Shown one piece after another: positions 33,767-45,829 of a DNA stretch of 64,000 nt. A model generated the notes under the pieces. It was not told the origin of the DNA. It saw nothing but the letters and a program-made list of their open reading frames with translations, and made no database searches. The DNA comes from Phlebotomus papatasi (taxonomy: Eukaryota > Arthropoda > Insecta > Diptera > Psychodidae). Location: the NCBI RefSeq assembly GCF_024763615.1, contig NC_077222.1:868001-932000 (forward strand), given 5' to 3'. Numbering within the stretch: position 1 is the stretch's first letter; each line of letters begins with the position of its first letter. Position numbers and translations under genes: made by a program.

Positions 33767-35600
33767 GGCAATTTAAATTTGTCAAAAGGACGTTTTTCAT
33801 TTTTCTTATGCCTTCTTAAATCGTCCAATGAACAACCTAGTCACAAACTTTAAACAAAAAAACGTTACAAACCTTTTCTTTTTCAGAGTAGCAATTAATA
33901 GAAATTCATTTTTTCTCCTGGATAATTTTTTAAGGCAAAGATGCCTCTTCCATTGTAACAGTGCGATTTGCTATCCAATGCAAATAGATTCTTTTTCGGC
34001 CATTTCCACGGAAATATCACCTTCCCACATATAATTTTGGCCATCCATAAATCTTGCAATCCACGCGGAGGCCGCTCCTAATGAATTTCCAATGAGAAGA
34101 TTAGCAGAGTTGTCGGAAAAGTTGACCCATTTGTCTCCCTCGGCAATGGAAATTCAGCCTGAGAGAGGGTAAAATGCAGCCCTCTAGAATGATCTTTCAA
34201 GGGGCTACTAACTTACTCCTTCAGTGTTTTACATCACGCTAAGCAAACATTTCTAAATGCCAAAAGAGATAAATCGCAGAAGAGGTTTAGCTAGGTCAGA
34301 GGGCAACGACGTTTCTCTATTCAGTGGGAGTGTTTTATCTCTCATTAGGATTTGAAATTATTGGCTTTTCAGGTCAATTTTGCTCATAAATAAATAGCTT
34401 AGGAAATAAATTATATTTAGACTACGAATTAGACAGTTTTATAGGCCTAAAAAGCGTCACAAATTTCCTCATTTAAATAATCAAAATGTAGCGACAATTT
34501 CTGTAATCAAATTTTATGCTAATAAACCAATATTACTGTTAGAAATTAACAGTCCGCGAAATTTTCCACCTGGAAGAAGTTCACCGGGAGCCATGGAAAC
34601 CACTTTTTCTTTATCCTAATTCAAACCTCTTGATAAAGAATACCGAATCTTTTTTGAACGCAGTTTCAGCTGCTATATATGCAATATACTTCCTCCTTTC
34701 GATTGATTCTTTAAATGGTGTGAAGATATTAAAAGAAAAAAAAATAAACTGACCATGAGATAAAGTTTTATTTCCTGATCTTGGCAATTTCCCCAAGCAA
34801 AACGCATTTGAAATCATGGATAATTTGCACAATTTACTCAAAATATACTTCATTATTTTCATTTAAATTTGCATACCATTTTAGCACTGTTATTATCTTA
34901 ATAGACCTGCATGATACATGTCATTATACTACTTGTAAGTAAACATTTATATGCACATTCAACTGATAAATGCTTTAAATCCTGTTGTTTATTCAAATAA
35001 TTAGCAGTTGACAGCTGATGTTAAGAACTGTCACTTTCTAGATTATCACAAAATAGTTGGAAGTGTCAAGTAAAAAGTTGAAAGTTGCTGTCAATTATTT
35101 TTATTGCTTAGTATTAGAGTTTTTTTTGTAGAATTATTAAAATTTGTGTGATGAATAATTTTCATTTTTTTTTCTAAAGAATTTCCGAAAATAAATATAA
35201 ATTGGTTTTCATTTCAATAATTTACAATTTAATCCCACTTTCAATGCGTCCATCGCCGTCTTAGGTTTGCTTCTAAGCGACAGGACAAAATGATAGAAAA
35301 GTCCTTTAAGCTTAATTATTTTCTACTTTGAAATAAGGAAAAAATTCTTACTAAATTATTCTAAAATAGCATTCCTTAGGCTTCAAATTATTGATGATGA
35401 TCCTCAGGTCCTTTTAATCCGTAAAATTTACCAGTAAATAATCAGCCCAAACTATTCTACACTGCGAATTTAGAATTAAGGATTAGAGGTGTTTTGCATA
35501 GATTTTTTAACCTTACCCTTCATTGCCAAATTCTTCGAACTAAATATTCTCAAGGACCAGCCTGAGTCTATTTGGGCCTTTTGGTAGATAGTGTATTTTT
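33767..35600. other. Intron DNA, part single-copy
   Basis: 33830-34360 and 34560-34870 are mixed-composition and repeat-free to my eye. The rest is A/T-rich. No gene supported. Confidence 0.35.
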
Positions 35601-35624
35601 TGAATTATTAGCGTGTTTAGCCTA

Positions 35625-36125
35625 TCAGATTAACAAATTCTTAGTTTCATTTATATCTTAAAATTTAAGAGACAGGTTAATAAATTTCTTCTTTAAATCT
35701 CTAAATTGTTTTTGACAACGACGGATGACAGGTACTGCCAAACTGTCTCCGTATGGGCATCGGAGAATGTTCATTTTTAGAATCATGTTAGCATTTTGGG
35801 CAATCAAAAGAATTATTTTATTACAAATTCTTAATTCATTTATAGCTCAAAATTTAAGGCAGAGATTAATAACTTTCTTCTTTAAATCTTTAAATTGTTT
35901 TTGACAACGACAGATGACAGGTACTTTAAAAACTGCTTGTGTCTAAACATCAGAGACCGTGCTTTATTTCTTTTTAATTTTAATTATCATTTTAGCTAAT
36001 TAAAAATAAGTATTTTACAAAATTTTAATTTCATTTGTAGCTTAAAGTTTGAGGCAATATTCCATAAATTTCTTCTTTAAATCCTTAAATTGTTTTTGAT
36101 AACTATGGATGCCAGGTTATGTCAG
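35625..36125 (+). repeat. Three-copy tandem repeat, period about 195 bp
   Basis: Three direct copies begin near 35625, 35823 and 36018. Each contains ACAAATTCTTA-TTCATTTATA-like sequence, then TTTCTTCTTTAAATC, then AAATTGTTTTTGACAACGAC (third copy GATAACTATG), and GATGACAGGTAC. Divergence between copies is visible, so the duplication is not recent. Confidence 0.8.
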
Positions 36126-36363
36126 TACAGTAGAGTCTCACTCAATCGGCTCTTTCTCAATCGGGCGTCAAATTTTGTTGACAATTTTCACGTTTAATTA
36201 TGAAGCTAATTCACTCAAATTCGCTGTAGTTCTTCCTATTTTATCCTGATCCTTTACAATTGAGCGCTTTTTGTGGAATTTACAAAGGTTTTGACGCCCA
36301 AATCTATCGATAAACCGGATGACATTTCGCCCCATATTCCCGATTGAGAGAGAGTCTACTGTA
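36125..36363. repeat. MITE, TACAGTAGA(C/G)TCTC ends, copy 1
   Basis: The left end TACAGTAGAGTCTCACTCAA pairs with TTGAGAGAGAGTCTACTGTA-like sequence at the right. Terminal TA on both sides and the CAGTAGA-TCTC end suggest a Tc1/mariner-type (pogo-like) non-autonomous element; this class assignment is inference. Related copies lie at 60634-60978 and 60977-61343. Confidence 0.7.
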
Positions 36364-36569
36364 TTACGTTTTAGTATATCGTTTTTTTTTTTAATTCGTC
36401 AAACCCATGACTATCTCGTGGAATTGACGAAGGCATCGATACATTTAATAAACTTGAGGAATTACACTTGACAGATGCTGTCAAATACTGACATCACTGT
36501 CATTTTTTATCAATTACAACATTTCGTATTTAACTCTTTTACAGCTTGTATTGTTTAAGCGCTAAAGTG

Positions 36570-37900
36570 ATTTATTAAGTACCAGAATTTCTGTGTACTT
36601 TCTACACCTCATTTTTTCTTGAAGTATGAGTTTTCGTACTTGTTGTCCCCTTGGTAGTTTTCTCTGGTAAAACTTTTCCATGGGGCACTCCTACAGGTGC
36701 GTAAATCATTCTCAACTGATGGTGCGTTTCTCGGCAGCCTCTGTCAGAGGGTGAAAAGTACCTCAAATCCCATGGAAGGGTCATAGAGCACGAGATACTC
36801 CAATCCGTAAGATTGGCGAGTTGGGAGGGAGATTAATAGAGATGGTGTAAATTTACTTTTACACTTCGACATCCCCCAGTTGTGAATCTTCGGGTGGAAG
36901 CCTTTATTGCAATAAGTGGTTTTTAGATAAGAAAACTTGTTCTCAGTGAACTCCCAATTCTTTCACGATGCATTTATATGAGAATACTGCAAGAGAAGAA
37001 ATGTTCAAGAGTGTGCTACTTCATACAGGAAAAAAGAGGGTCTGAGGAATTGTAGGCTAAAAATGTGAATGAAAAGACACTGAGTTGAATGACCTATTCC
37101 CAAAAATTGTCCAATCCCACAAAATTTCTTTTTGTTTTCATTGAATTTTTACTAATATTTGACACTTTTTCGAAATTTCAGATCTCCGGGACAAAATCCG
37201 TGATGGTAAATTATTTTTATTTATTTATTTTTCACCCTATTTTTCATCTTAATTTAATCCCAAGTAATTTGTTGCAATTTTTTTTGCTGTCTGAAAATTA
37301 ATTGCGAAATAAATTGAATTACCCAAGAAGCAAAATGGTTGTATTAGCACTTACAATTTTATAGAGGTCTTACAATATAATTTTAAAAGGCTTGTAATGA
37401 GAATTTTGGATTTTTTGTTGCTGCAAGGGTTTCCAGACTTAAGGAATTGGACAGCTGTCTTATTTTTGCAATTCCTACATGCCAATTCGGTTTCCAAGCA
37501 CTTAGACAATTTGAAGATTTTTGACAAATACTTTTCACGTCATATTTACTTCGTATTTACTAAATTCATTGCTAATTTCACAAAACGGCTTAACATCCTT
37601 AATATTAATATTTTTTTTACAATTTAAAAAAATAAAAAGCAAAATTTGTAATTCTAAGATTTTTTCGCTTTGTCAAAGGTTTTCAGTGTCCAATTCCATA
37701 AAGGTCTCTACACAGTGAAGCAATTTTGATCAAAAATTTTTTTAGAACGAAACTACGTAGGGGAGGGGAACTAAGCTTTCTCGCTAGGGGAATTCGGAAC
37801 ATGCATTATTACTTTTCTAATACGGGCTTCACTTCTAAAGTTTATATACATATGGCTTGACTATTCCAACTTTTCGAAAGACGATTTATAAAAAATCTAT
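36570..37900. other. Intron DNA, no gene
   Basis: 36570-37030 is a less A/T-rich, repeat-free island. 37030-37900 is A/T-rich. Open frames at 37397-37627 and elsewhere are Phe/Leu/Asn-rich, as expected from T-rich DNA. Confidence 0.35.
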
Positions 37901-37917
37901 TTAGATTATATCTTAAG

Positions 37918-38205
37918 GCCGCCTCTATAATTCGGGAGTAATTTTCGTCAAAAATTGATTTTTTATGGCCTATACACATAGGGAGCAATTTTTGCCAAAA
38001 ATTGCTTTTTTAAAGGAAATTTCCTGCAGTGTTGCAGGTGGAAGCGTCAAATTTCTGCCAAAAAAGCAATTTTTGACGAAAATTGCTGCCAATATGTAGA
38101 CGCCTTTAAGGAACTTGTCTGCATTAATGTAAGTGGAAACGTCAAAATTCTCTTTGAATTCTAATTTTTGACGAAAAGTGCTCGAAATGTGTTGAAGCTT
38201 TTATT
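37918..38205. repeat. Cluster of GGGAGCAATTTT(C/T)GTCAAAA MITE copies
   Basis: One full palindromic copy lies at about 37967-38106: GGCCTATACACATAGGGAGC at the left, then CAATTTTTGACGAAAATTGC and ATGTAGACGCC at the right. It is flanked on the left by a half copy (37918-37965, TTCGGGAGTAATTTTCGTCA) and on the right by another half (38107-38205). Confidence 0.7.
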
Positions 38206-38325
38206 GGCAAAGAATAAGGAATAATTCAGGAACTGGGCTAAACCTCTATAGCCTGAAGACCGTATTATAAAGTTATCGGAAACTCAGAATGCAATTCAAA
38301 CAACGACAGAAAAAAAAAACCTAGT

Positions 38326-38394
38326 GGCCTAAATGGGCTTCGAACGCGAAATAGTCACATTATACAGCGTGTACTCTACTACTTCACCCATTTA
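38326..38394 (-). pseudogene. tRNA-like relic or SINE head with downstream T-run
   Basis: Reading the minus strand, AAATGGG near the start pairs with CCCATTT near the end. AGTAGTAGAGTAC resembles a D-arm/A box, and GTTCGAAGCC fits the B-box (T-arm) consensus GTTCGANNCC. A run of ten T residues follows at 38310-38319, as in Pol III terminators. The anticodon and T stems do not pair properly, so it is not a functional tRNA. It could also be chance. Confidence 0.3.
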
Positions 38395-38414
38395 AGCGCT
38401 CATTTCTTGTAGGG

Positions 38415-38647
38415 GTAGGATGAAAGGAACGTCTATTGACACTTTAAGAACTCGTGTCAGCACCTATTGACACCCTACTCTGTACCATTTGGGATATGAA
38501 ATTTGAACATCTCTGTTTATAGTAAAAGGTATATTACAGAAAAAACGTTATATTACTTATATTTTACTAGATACATTAAATAATTTTCAACATTTTGACA
38601 AAAGTGTCAATAGGGGTTCCCTGTCGAACAGACGTTCCTCCGACCCT
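38415..38647. repeat. MITE, TAGGGTGAAAGGAACACC family, copy 2
   Basis: GTAGGATGAAAGGAACGTCT and ATTGACACTTTAAGAACTCG at the left pair with AAAAGTGTCAATAGGGGTTC and GACGTTCCTCCGACCCTA at the right. Interior ACCCTACTCTGTACCATTTG is shared with the 43358-43592 copy. Confidence 0.8.
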
Positions 38648-38824
38648 AGTTGTCAAAATCCCATCAAAAAGACAATTTTTGATGAAAATTGCTCCAAATG
38701 TGTAGAAGTCTCACGTCAAGCAGCAGTGGAATTCTTATAGAAATTTCTAAGCTCTTTTTTAATGCTTCATTTAATTTACAAAGAACACTGTCTGATCAAG
38801 TAGCAATACAAAAAGATTTTAGAA

Positions 38825-39181
38825 TACGGTAAGATGGGACAATTCGGAATCATGTCTATTTTGGAATATGAAGATTTTCTGTTTCAAATGGTTAAAGAGA
38901 AAAAGGAAAACCACGAATAAGTATAAGACTTTACATTCGAGAGTACTTCTTCGTTGTATTTTCTTTTGTCATATAAATCTGTTAAGACCTCTACACACCG
39001 GGAGCAATTTTTGTTAAAAATCGCTTTTTTAAAGAAATTGCTTGCAGTGCTGTACGTGGAAACGTCAAAATTTTGTCAAAATGCAATTTTTGAAAAAAAT
39101 TGTTCCCAATGTGTAGAGGCCTTTAGGAAATCTCACAGTTTCAAATTAGACATGATTCCAAATTACCCCATCTTACCCTAT
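38825..39181. repeat. Inverted-repeat element, GGTAAGATGGG ends, with nested MITE
   Basis: ACGGTAAGATGGGACAATTC and GGAATCATGTCTA at the left pair with TAGACATGATTCC and AAATTACCCCATCTTACCCTA at the right. A GGGAGCAATTTT-family MITE (38983-39124) is nested inside. Confidence 0.8.
38983..39124. repeat. GGGAGCAATTTT(C/T)GTCAAAA MITE, nested copy
   Basis: GACCTCTACACACCGGGAGC and AATTTTTGTTAAAAATCGC at the left pair with GCAATTTTTGAAAAAAATTG and TTCCCAATGTGTAGAGGCC at the right. About 142 bp. Confidence 0.8.
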
Positions 39182-39192
39182 GTCTAACGACT

Positions 39193-39337
39193 TATGCCGT
39201 GTGTACAATGACTTTTGTTTTGTAAACATGTTTTTTCGCAACTTCCCATGAGAGTGACAGAGATGATTTAATTACATTCCACTCACTCTTATTCAAATGT
39301 CAAATGCATGTTCAGAAAATAAAAGTGATTGTTATGA
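39193..39337. repeat. 150-bp palindromic MITE (ACAATAACTTTTGTTT family), solo diverged copy
   Basis: ATGCCGTGTGTACAATGACT with TTTGTTTTGTAAACATG at the left and a weaker right arm (ATGCATGTTCAGAAAATAAA then AGTGATTGTTATG). The central GAGAGTGACAGAGAT/CACTCACTCT pair is kept. Confidence 0.7.
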
Positions 39338-39439
39338 GAAAATAATGCTTCTTGGGTATATTTTTTTTATGTATCACTTGTTTTTTGATGTTGAGATTGG
39401 CTTGATTTTTTTTTCTTATAAATTTGTTTTAAACAATGT

Positions 39440-40250
39440 TGCAAATGAAACATGCTATTCACTGGGCAATAAAAGGGGTCTTGCAATTTCCTTTCGCGTG
39501 TTGATTAATTCACCCAAGACAGTGCGAAATAAAGCAATTTCGCTGGCCAATTGCAAGATGCTGGACAATTTACCTCAGAAGATGGGGATTCCTCCCCCTC
39601 GCGATGGGAAATCCAGCGGATTTATCGATGGCAATAAATTCCTGGGCTACCAACTTCTTTTTCACAAATATCAGAAAGAGTCTTCATGAGTACCGTCAAC
39701 TTGAGGTCACGAACACTCTCACGGAAATTGCGACTTATCGAATGGAGGGCTATCCAACAAGATTCGCGTGCTGGCAGAGAAAACTTGTTCTTTGGGTTTA
39801 ACGTTTATTAGCGAACACTCGAAAAATGATTCCCGCCTCTAATGAAGCATCGCCACACCATCGCGAATTTTGCAGTCATGCCACATTTTCTGCATTTTTG
39901 CCCAACCATGTAGCTCCATGCTACTCAGACATTCTCTTATTCCGGCCACGGCAGAGGAGATGCTCTTACGAATTGTTTAGGGGGTTTTTCAATGGGCGGT
40001 TTTGGGTGCAGAGCGAATTGCAATTTTCCCCAGTCGTTGTCTGTTTCCAGTTCCATTTGCCTTCTTCGCGTTTCTTTGCATGTACTCATCTACTCATTCG
40101 ACATTCTTAGACCGAAAAACATCGTTTGCAACACAAACACTGGCTCAACACCAGCAGATCGTCTTGTTTTCTTGGCTAAAGGGGCAATTATTGAGAAGAT
40201 GGAATACAGGAAACAAAAGTTTCGGTTTTTTTTCTACTAAACGTTAAATT
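39440..40250. other. Less A/T-rich island in the intron, candidate enhancer
   Basis: Several overlapping frames of 65-130 codons are open on the + strand (for example 39297-39689 and 39826-40110). Their products match nothing I know, and three frames are open in the same DNA, which argues for noncoding sequence of mixed composition. Confidence 0.35.
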
Positions 40251-40497
40251 GAAAGTTAAGCACATTTCTTTTTGCAGAATGAATAAAAGCTGTAGTATCG
40301 AATTTCGCACGGTTTGTAAAGCCGGTTTTTAGTTTTTCACATTTTCTATGGTGTACAATACCAAAGAAACCAAAAATCACTGAAAGAGTTCCGAAAGGGG
40401 AAGGGACTTCAAGAAACTTGGCTAAAGCCGCTTTTATAGTCCGGTTTTTGGCGTGTCCGATTTTCAGCGCTGTCCGACTTTCAGAAAACTACCCTAA

Positions 40498-40706
40498 TAC
40501 GGGCTTCAGACCTATGGGTTAGCCATAAAACTTAACTTATCAAGACTCTTAACAGTCGAATTTTTTTTTGCAAAATTTTGACTTAAAAATGGACTGTTAA
40601 AGGGAAATAATCTATTTGAATCAGAAGAAGAAATTAAATTGGTTGTTATTTAGGATTTCCACGTCTTCGGAAACCAGGCTAAGCCTCTAGTCTGAAAACG
40701 GTTTAA
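40498..40706. repeat. MITE, CGG(T/G)CTTCAGAC ends, copy 3
   Basis: TACGGGCTTCAGACCTATGG at the left pairs with GCCTCTAGTCTGAAAACGGT at the right. GACTCTTAACAGTC and GACTGTTAAAG also pair inside. It directly abuts the next element. Confidence 0.7.
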
Positions 40707-40709
40707 GTC

Positions 40710-41121
40710 TTACTGTGTTGTCACACTTGCACATTAAAATTTTAATATGATTCACATTAATTGTCGCTGGAGAGAGTCCAAATGTGTAATTTGTGTGTTT
40801 GAATCATTTTATATTCAAAATTTGATCTATTTGTTGATAAAAAGGTAGACTTGGCCCACAAAATTTGATATTACTTGATTTATAGCATTAATGCGAAAAA
40901 TTAATGTGATTTTCTCTTTAATTTTTTAATGTGAAAAATATTTATGCTTTAGGTTAATTTAAACTTATTTTTGCAGGCCAAGTCCACTTCTTTATCAATA
41001 AACAGAAAAACCTCAAATATTAAGTGACTCAAAAGCACAAATAACATATTTGTACGCTCACAAGCGACAATTAATGTGAATCACATTAAAATTTTAATGT
41101 GCAAGTGTGATAACGACGTTA
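40710..41121. repeat. MITE with GTTATCACACTTGCACATT ends, copy 2
   Basis: Same orientation and nearly the same sequence as 33355-33766, including the internal AGACTTGGCCCACAAA/GCAGGCCAAGTCC arms. The two copies are 7 kb apart in the same intron. Confidence 0.88.
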
Positions 41122-41269
41122 TAGTAGTAAGAAATAGGAAATTCGTTTTAGAATTAGTATACCGATTATTTAAAAAAAAATATACACCCATAACAGAAGA
41201 CCAAAAATTAAATATTAAATAATTTTGTTTAAAAGGATTTTTCCAAAACTGAAGAAACACAAAACGCTA

Positions 41270-43350
41270 TGCAGTTTCTCAATGACTACCCTGTAGGGCA
41301 TCTTTCCTTTGACTAACACTGAGACACTTGGCGATCCCTTACGAGAATCTTGGAGACTTAATGAACTGATTTCAATTTGTTATACGACTTTTAATTTTCT
41401 CCATATCAAGAGGGGGATTTGTTATTGTCAAAACGGTCTCGAAGCGCGAGACTGCGCGCAACAACTGCAAGATGCACGCATTGCTCCAGGCTCAGCTCAC
41501 TTTAAACTGGTTTTTTTCTTAGGAATTGAACTCAGCATAAATCTCACGGATCGTTTTTGCACTTAATTCGAAAATAATTAACTCTTGTGCGGGAAGACGG
41601 CCCTTTTAGCACCAGCAAATTTTGCCTAGAAATTAATTTTAGAAATGGGGTTGATTCCATCCCCTGCAATCTCATAAAATTTGCATTTGTTCCAATTTAT
41701 TCAGAAGGGTGACAATGGGATTTGTGTAATAGAGTCACTTATTAGGTCTAAAAGACGCTAATCGCTTTTTAATTCATGGTGAAGGAGGAATAATATTCAA
41801 TTAGGGAGAATCACTTGAGACTACCGGCACTCACCTAAATCAACACATTGCTGACCTAGTGAATTCTTAAATATGAGGGTGAGATAGCTTGTAGAATAAA
41901 TGATGAACGAAGAAGGTGCATTTCTATCCCATTAGAGGTTTGAGGATGTCTATAAGAAAGAAGCCGAGAGCAAAGGGAGGGCAAAGATCGAGGGATCACC
42001 AGAATGTTGATATATTAGGCCAACATTGATAAACACCCCTGAGCCGGTGTTTTGACTTAAAGAAAATTTATTTCTTTATTTCTTCAACCCCTGCTGTGGA
42101 CTCAAATTCATCCAATTTTTGTCCTCGAGCTCCTTAGGACTATTTTCATTCCCATCTTTCACGTTCTTGTACCAGAAAACGCTTTAAGGCCAGAGTTGAG
42201 AATTATTTAGTTTAGATATTCGATCGCTTTGTTTCGAGGGATATCAAAAATACAGATTGAATGTCCTTTTACAGAATGAATTTTCCAATTAATCAAAATC
42301 ATATTTTTTATGTAATGAGTTTTAAAGTCCTATTTGTTTTTTAAAAATATTCAATAAATAAAATTAAAAAAATAAAATTAGTATTTTGGATATTAAAAGC
42401 AATATTTTACTTAAAAAAATTAAGTAATTAATTATTTACGTTCATTGACGATTTCGAATTTACAGAGATTAGAAATATTTTGTATATTTTGTCCAGTGAC
42501 CTATTTTCTTCTTGAATAGGGAGAGATTGTGCAGCTTCGTAGGGAAAAAGATGTCCAAGATTTAAGATTTTTTACTGAATACCACACAAACTGAATCAAT
42601 TAGTTATATCACTATGACAAAAAATCTCTTACTTATTGGGTTTATAATTCTGCTGCAGAAAATTCCTGGAAATTTTTGGATTTACCTCTACAGGAAAATG
42701 AAAATGTAACGGCATTTTTTACGAAGGTGCCATGGTTAACTCATCTTCGTACAACATTTTTCCCACCTATGCAGGCCTCATTTTTCTTAGAAACACTGCA
42801 CTGGACACAAAAGAGAGGGGTAGAGGGTATAAAGAAATATCCAAAAAGCGAATAAAATAATTTTTGTAAAAAACGGAGTTGTTCGACTTATATTCTGAGT
42901 GATCAATATTGCACATCAGAATTACGATTTTAGGCCCACTTTTTATTTTTGCGGTTTGGACCCAGAATAAAAGGCCTAGGTTTCCAAGTTTGTCAGGAAA
43001 TGTAAGATGTTGGACTAGTTTTTAGAATATATGACCACGAATGAAATTCATTTAGTAACTTGGAAAAAAAATCAAGTTTTACGAAGCTGCAATATTACGA
43101 AGCTGCAAAACCCTTCCCTAACTTACTTATAAGCATCACTTATTTGTGCTATTTAATAGTTTCTACGCCTTTTTTAGCTTTTAAATTTTGTAGAAGATTA
43201 TGGGATTGAATTTCAAACATTGACTGCGGGATTGATTTAAGGATTTAATGGGATTGGTTTCAGTAAAATTCTGGTACGGTTAGGACATTATAAAATTGAT
43301 ATAAAAATTTAAAGATTGATTTGTAAGAGATCAATGTATTTATTAAAGAA
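41270..43350. other. Intron DNA: single-copy island then A/T-rich
   Basis: 41270-42230 is a mixed-composition island without repeat ends. 42230-43350 is A/T-rich, with a small TTACGAAGCTGCAA tandem pair near 43079-43110. No gene. Confidence 0.35.
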
Positions 43351-43357
43351 AAACATA

Positions 43358-43592
43358 GTAGGGTGAAAGGAATACCTATTGACACTTTCAGAACACATGT
43401 TAAGAGTTATTAACACCCTACTCTGTACCATTTGGAATACAAGATTCGAACACTCATCCTTATCGAAATACACAGATTAATGAAAAAACGTTATATTACT
43501 TAGATTTTATTGTATGCATTAATTAAATTTCAACATTTTGATAAAAGTGTCAATAGGAGTTCCCTGTCGAAGAGGTGTTCCTTCAACCCTAA
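43358..43592. repeat. MITE, TAGGGTGAAAGGAACACC family, copy 3
   Basis: GTAGGGTGAAAGGAATACCT and ATTGACACTTTCAGAAC at the left pair with AAAAGTGTCAATAGGAGTTC and GAGGTGTTCCTTCAACCCTA at the right. TA-type boundaries. Confidence 0.85.
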
Positions 43593-43739
43593 GATAATCT
43601 CCATGACATTTTATAAATTCGTCCCAGTAATTTTAGAAAAGTATGGGATCGATTTTTTGCATATTTTAAAGAGTATTAAAAAAATCTACTAAAAAAGTCA
43701 CCTAAGCGCTAAAATCAGTATCACTTGCTAATTCACTAA

Positions 43740-45430
43740 AATTTTTATCTTAAATAGTCCCTCTGGATGTTTTTTCAACTCTGTTGCGGAGCCATATGGG
43801 ATATTTAGGGTTATCCTCTGTGAACTTGGTTACAAAATGTTCCGTGTTTCGAGGGCAAAAAATACAAAGCCCTCACGATAAGTACAAACCTCTCCAATGG
43901 AGAAATGGGCTCATATTGTTCACATTTCTCGAGCATTTCCTTTCATTTTCGCTCGTGACACTCTTCCACAATCTCCTAGCATTCCTCAAGCACAAAAATG
44001 CGCTTAGTTAGTTGGAAAAATTCAACATTATGTGTAGTATTAAAAAATTAATTATTAATCACTGCCAACAACATAGAAAATTATTCGTATTGTTGAATTT
44101 TTGGAGCACGTGTTCGGAATTTCTCAGCCCCCAAAGATGAAAATGTTAGCCACTTTAGATGAGATTGGAGTACAATTAGGTGCTAACTATGTGAGTTAGA
44201 AGAAAGTTTCGGACAAGAAGCACTTATACACAAATTCACTCGAGACAGCCAAGTCCAAATAAGAAGTCAGAGCAATCAATCAAATATCAATTGACTTGAC
44301 TGTCTTAATGAATGTTTGTGGCCACTTTTTTTCTCCGCCTGATGCCACTTCAAGTAGCTTCTGAAGAATCTCCGTGAAAATTACACCAGCTGACAATTCT
44401 TGTGCACCTCTCAGGCTATATTTTTCTCGGTTTTTCATTCGGAAATTGTTTATTTGATTGCCATTGAAGATATAACAGCTTTAAAGAATGCGAATGCGAG
44501 AAATGAAAGAATCAAAAGTACCAATTACTTCTCAACTGAATTGCCCTTCAAAAAGCTATTACTTTTTTGAAGAAGTTGTTTGCAAATTATAAGCAATTTT
44601 AGGGAAAGCTTTATTTTGAAGAAGATTTTGGGAATGATTTCGAAAATTTTTATTCGTTGAAAGCCTTATCAATTTTCGCTCAATTGAGAAATTTCTTATA
44701 ACGGGGTACGCACTTACAATTTAATTTTTGTACTTGAAAAACGTTTTTTGCAAATTCTTAGTAATTTCTTTAAATTTTTTGTATGGTTTATTCACCAAAT
44801 TAATTTATGAAAAAATTGTGATATAAATAAATTGCACAATTTAACCTTAAAAATTCTAATTAGGTTGTCAAACGTCGGTTTCAGGAAGAATTTAATTCAG
44901 AAATGATTTTTTTATCAGTATATTTAGGCAGTCAGCATCCAAGTTTATTTTCCAAAGACATTTTTGCCGACAGGCTAGAAAAACCAGACCAACACTTGAG
45001 GTTTATTGATCACCCGGCGAGAGCTGGGCTTTTCCGGCATCGATTGAGACACTGACCTACGACAGAAACTTGATTAATAAACAACAAATGCGAAGTGTTA
45101 TCTATTATTGAAGCACCCCGGGAGGAAATTCAACTTTCCACCGCCCTCCGGGAAATGTACACAATAGCAATATCACTCTCTTTTCGGTTTTTTTTCCCTG
45201 CTTGTCCAACTGTGCGAATCGATTGTGGCCTGTCGTGAAAAGTGGTCGGATTTTGATTGATGAACGTCTTTCCATCTCTATTCAGTCATCTCGGTGTGTA
45301 TCTCAGAATCGCGTCTATTTTCTTATTTTGGGAAAACTCGATACAGAAATAGCTGATGGGGGTGGAATTTTTATCTGACAAGCGGAAGAAAAAGAAGGTC
45401 ACCGATCTTCGATAGGTTAAAGTTTGTGCC
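43740..45430. other. Intron DNA with two candidate regulatory islands
   Basis: 43760-44600 and 44920-45420 are less A/T-rich and free of recognised repeats. AATCAATCAAATATCAATTG near 44274 holds PBC-like ATCAAT strings. No gene supported. Confidence 0.35.
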
Positions 45431-45829
45431 TGAGCTTTAAGGAATCGATTGCGCTCATTGAAAAGATTGGTTTATTATTACATGTAATATACCACAGTAG
45501 GATTTGGTTTCTTTAGAGAAAACTACAGGAGAAAATTTAGTCTTGTACCTATCTTATCAGATTTGTGTGCAGTGAAAATTTAAACTTATGCAGCGCTCAT
45601 AATTTTTTCGATTTAATGATATTAAATCGATCGAAATCGCGAGTTTTGCTCTAATGATGTTATGCTTTGAAAACTATTTTTTATACTGAAATTCGTAAGA
45701 AACTGATGATATCTGGCAACCCTTATCGATCATTTACGCTTTAACTTATTGGATTTAAAATGGCTTAATTTAATTTAAATGATTTAATGATTTTAAATAA
45801 AATGTCCTAAAATCACATAAATTCATTTC

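Noticed and set aside
39297..39689. 130-codon open frame in the Scr intron
   Set aside because: No domain, promoter or splice support. Neighbouring frames are open too, and its 5' end overlaps the palindromic MITE at 39193-39337.
41288..41302. ACCCTGTAG string resembling the start of mir-10
   Set aside because: Only the first nine or ten bases agree with the mir-10 mature sequence. The following bases (GGCATC) differ and no hairpin partner is visible. In insects mir-10 lies between Scr and Dfd, not in the Scr intron.
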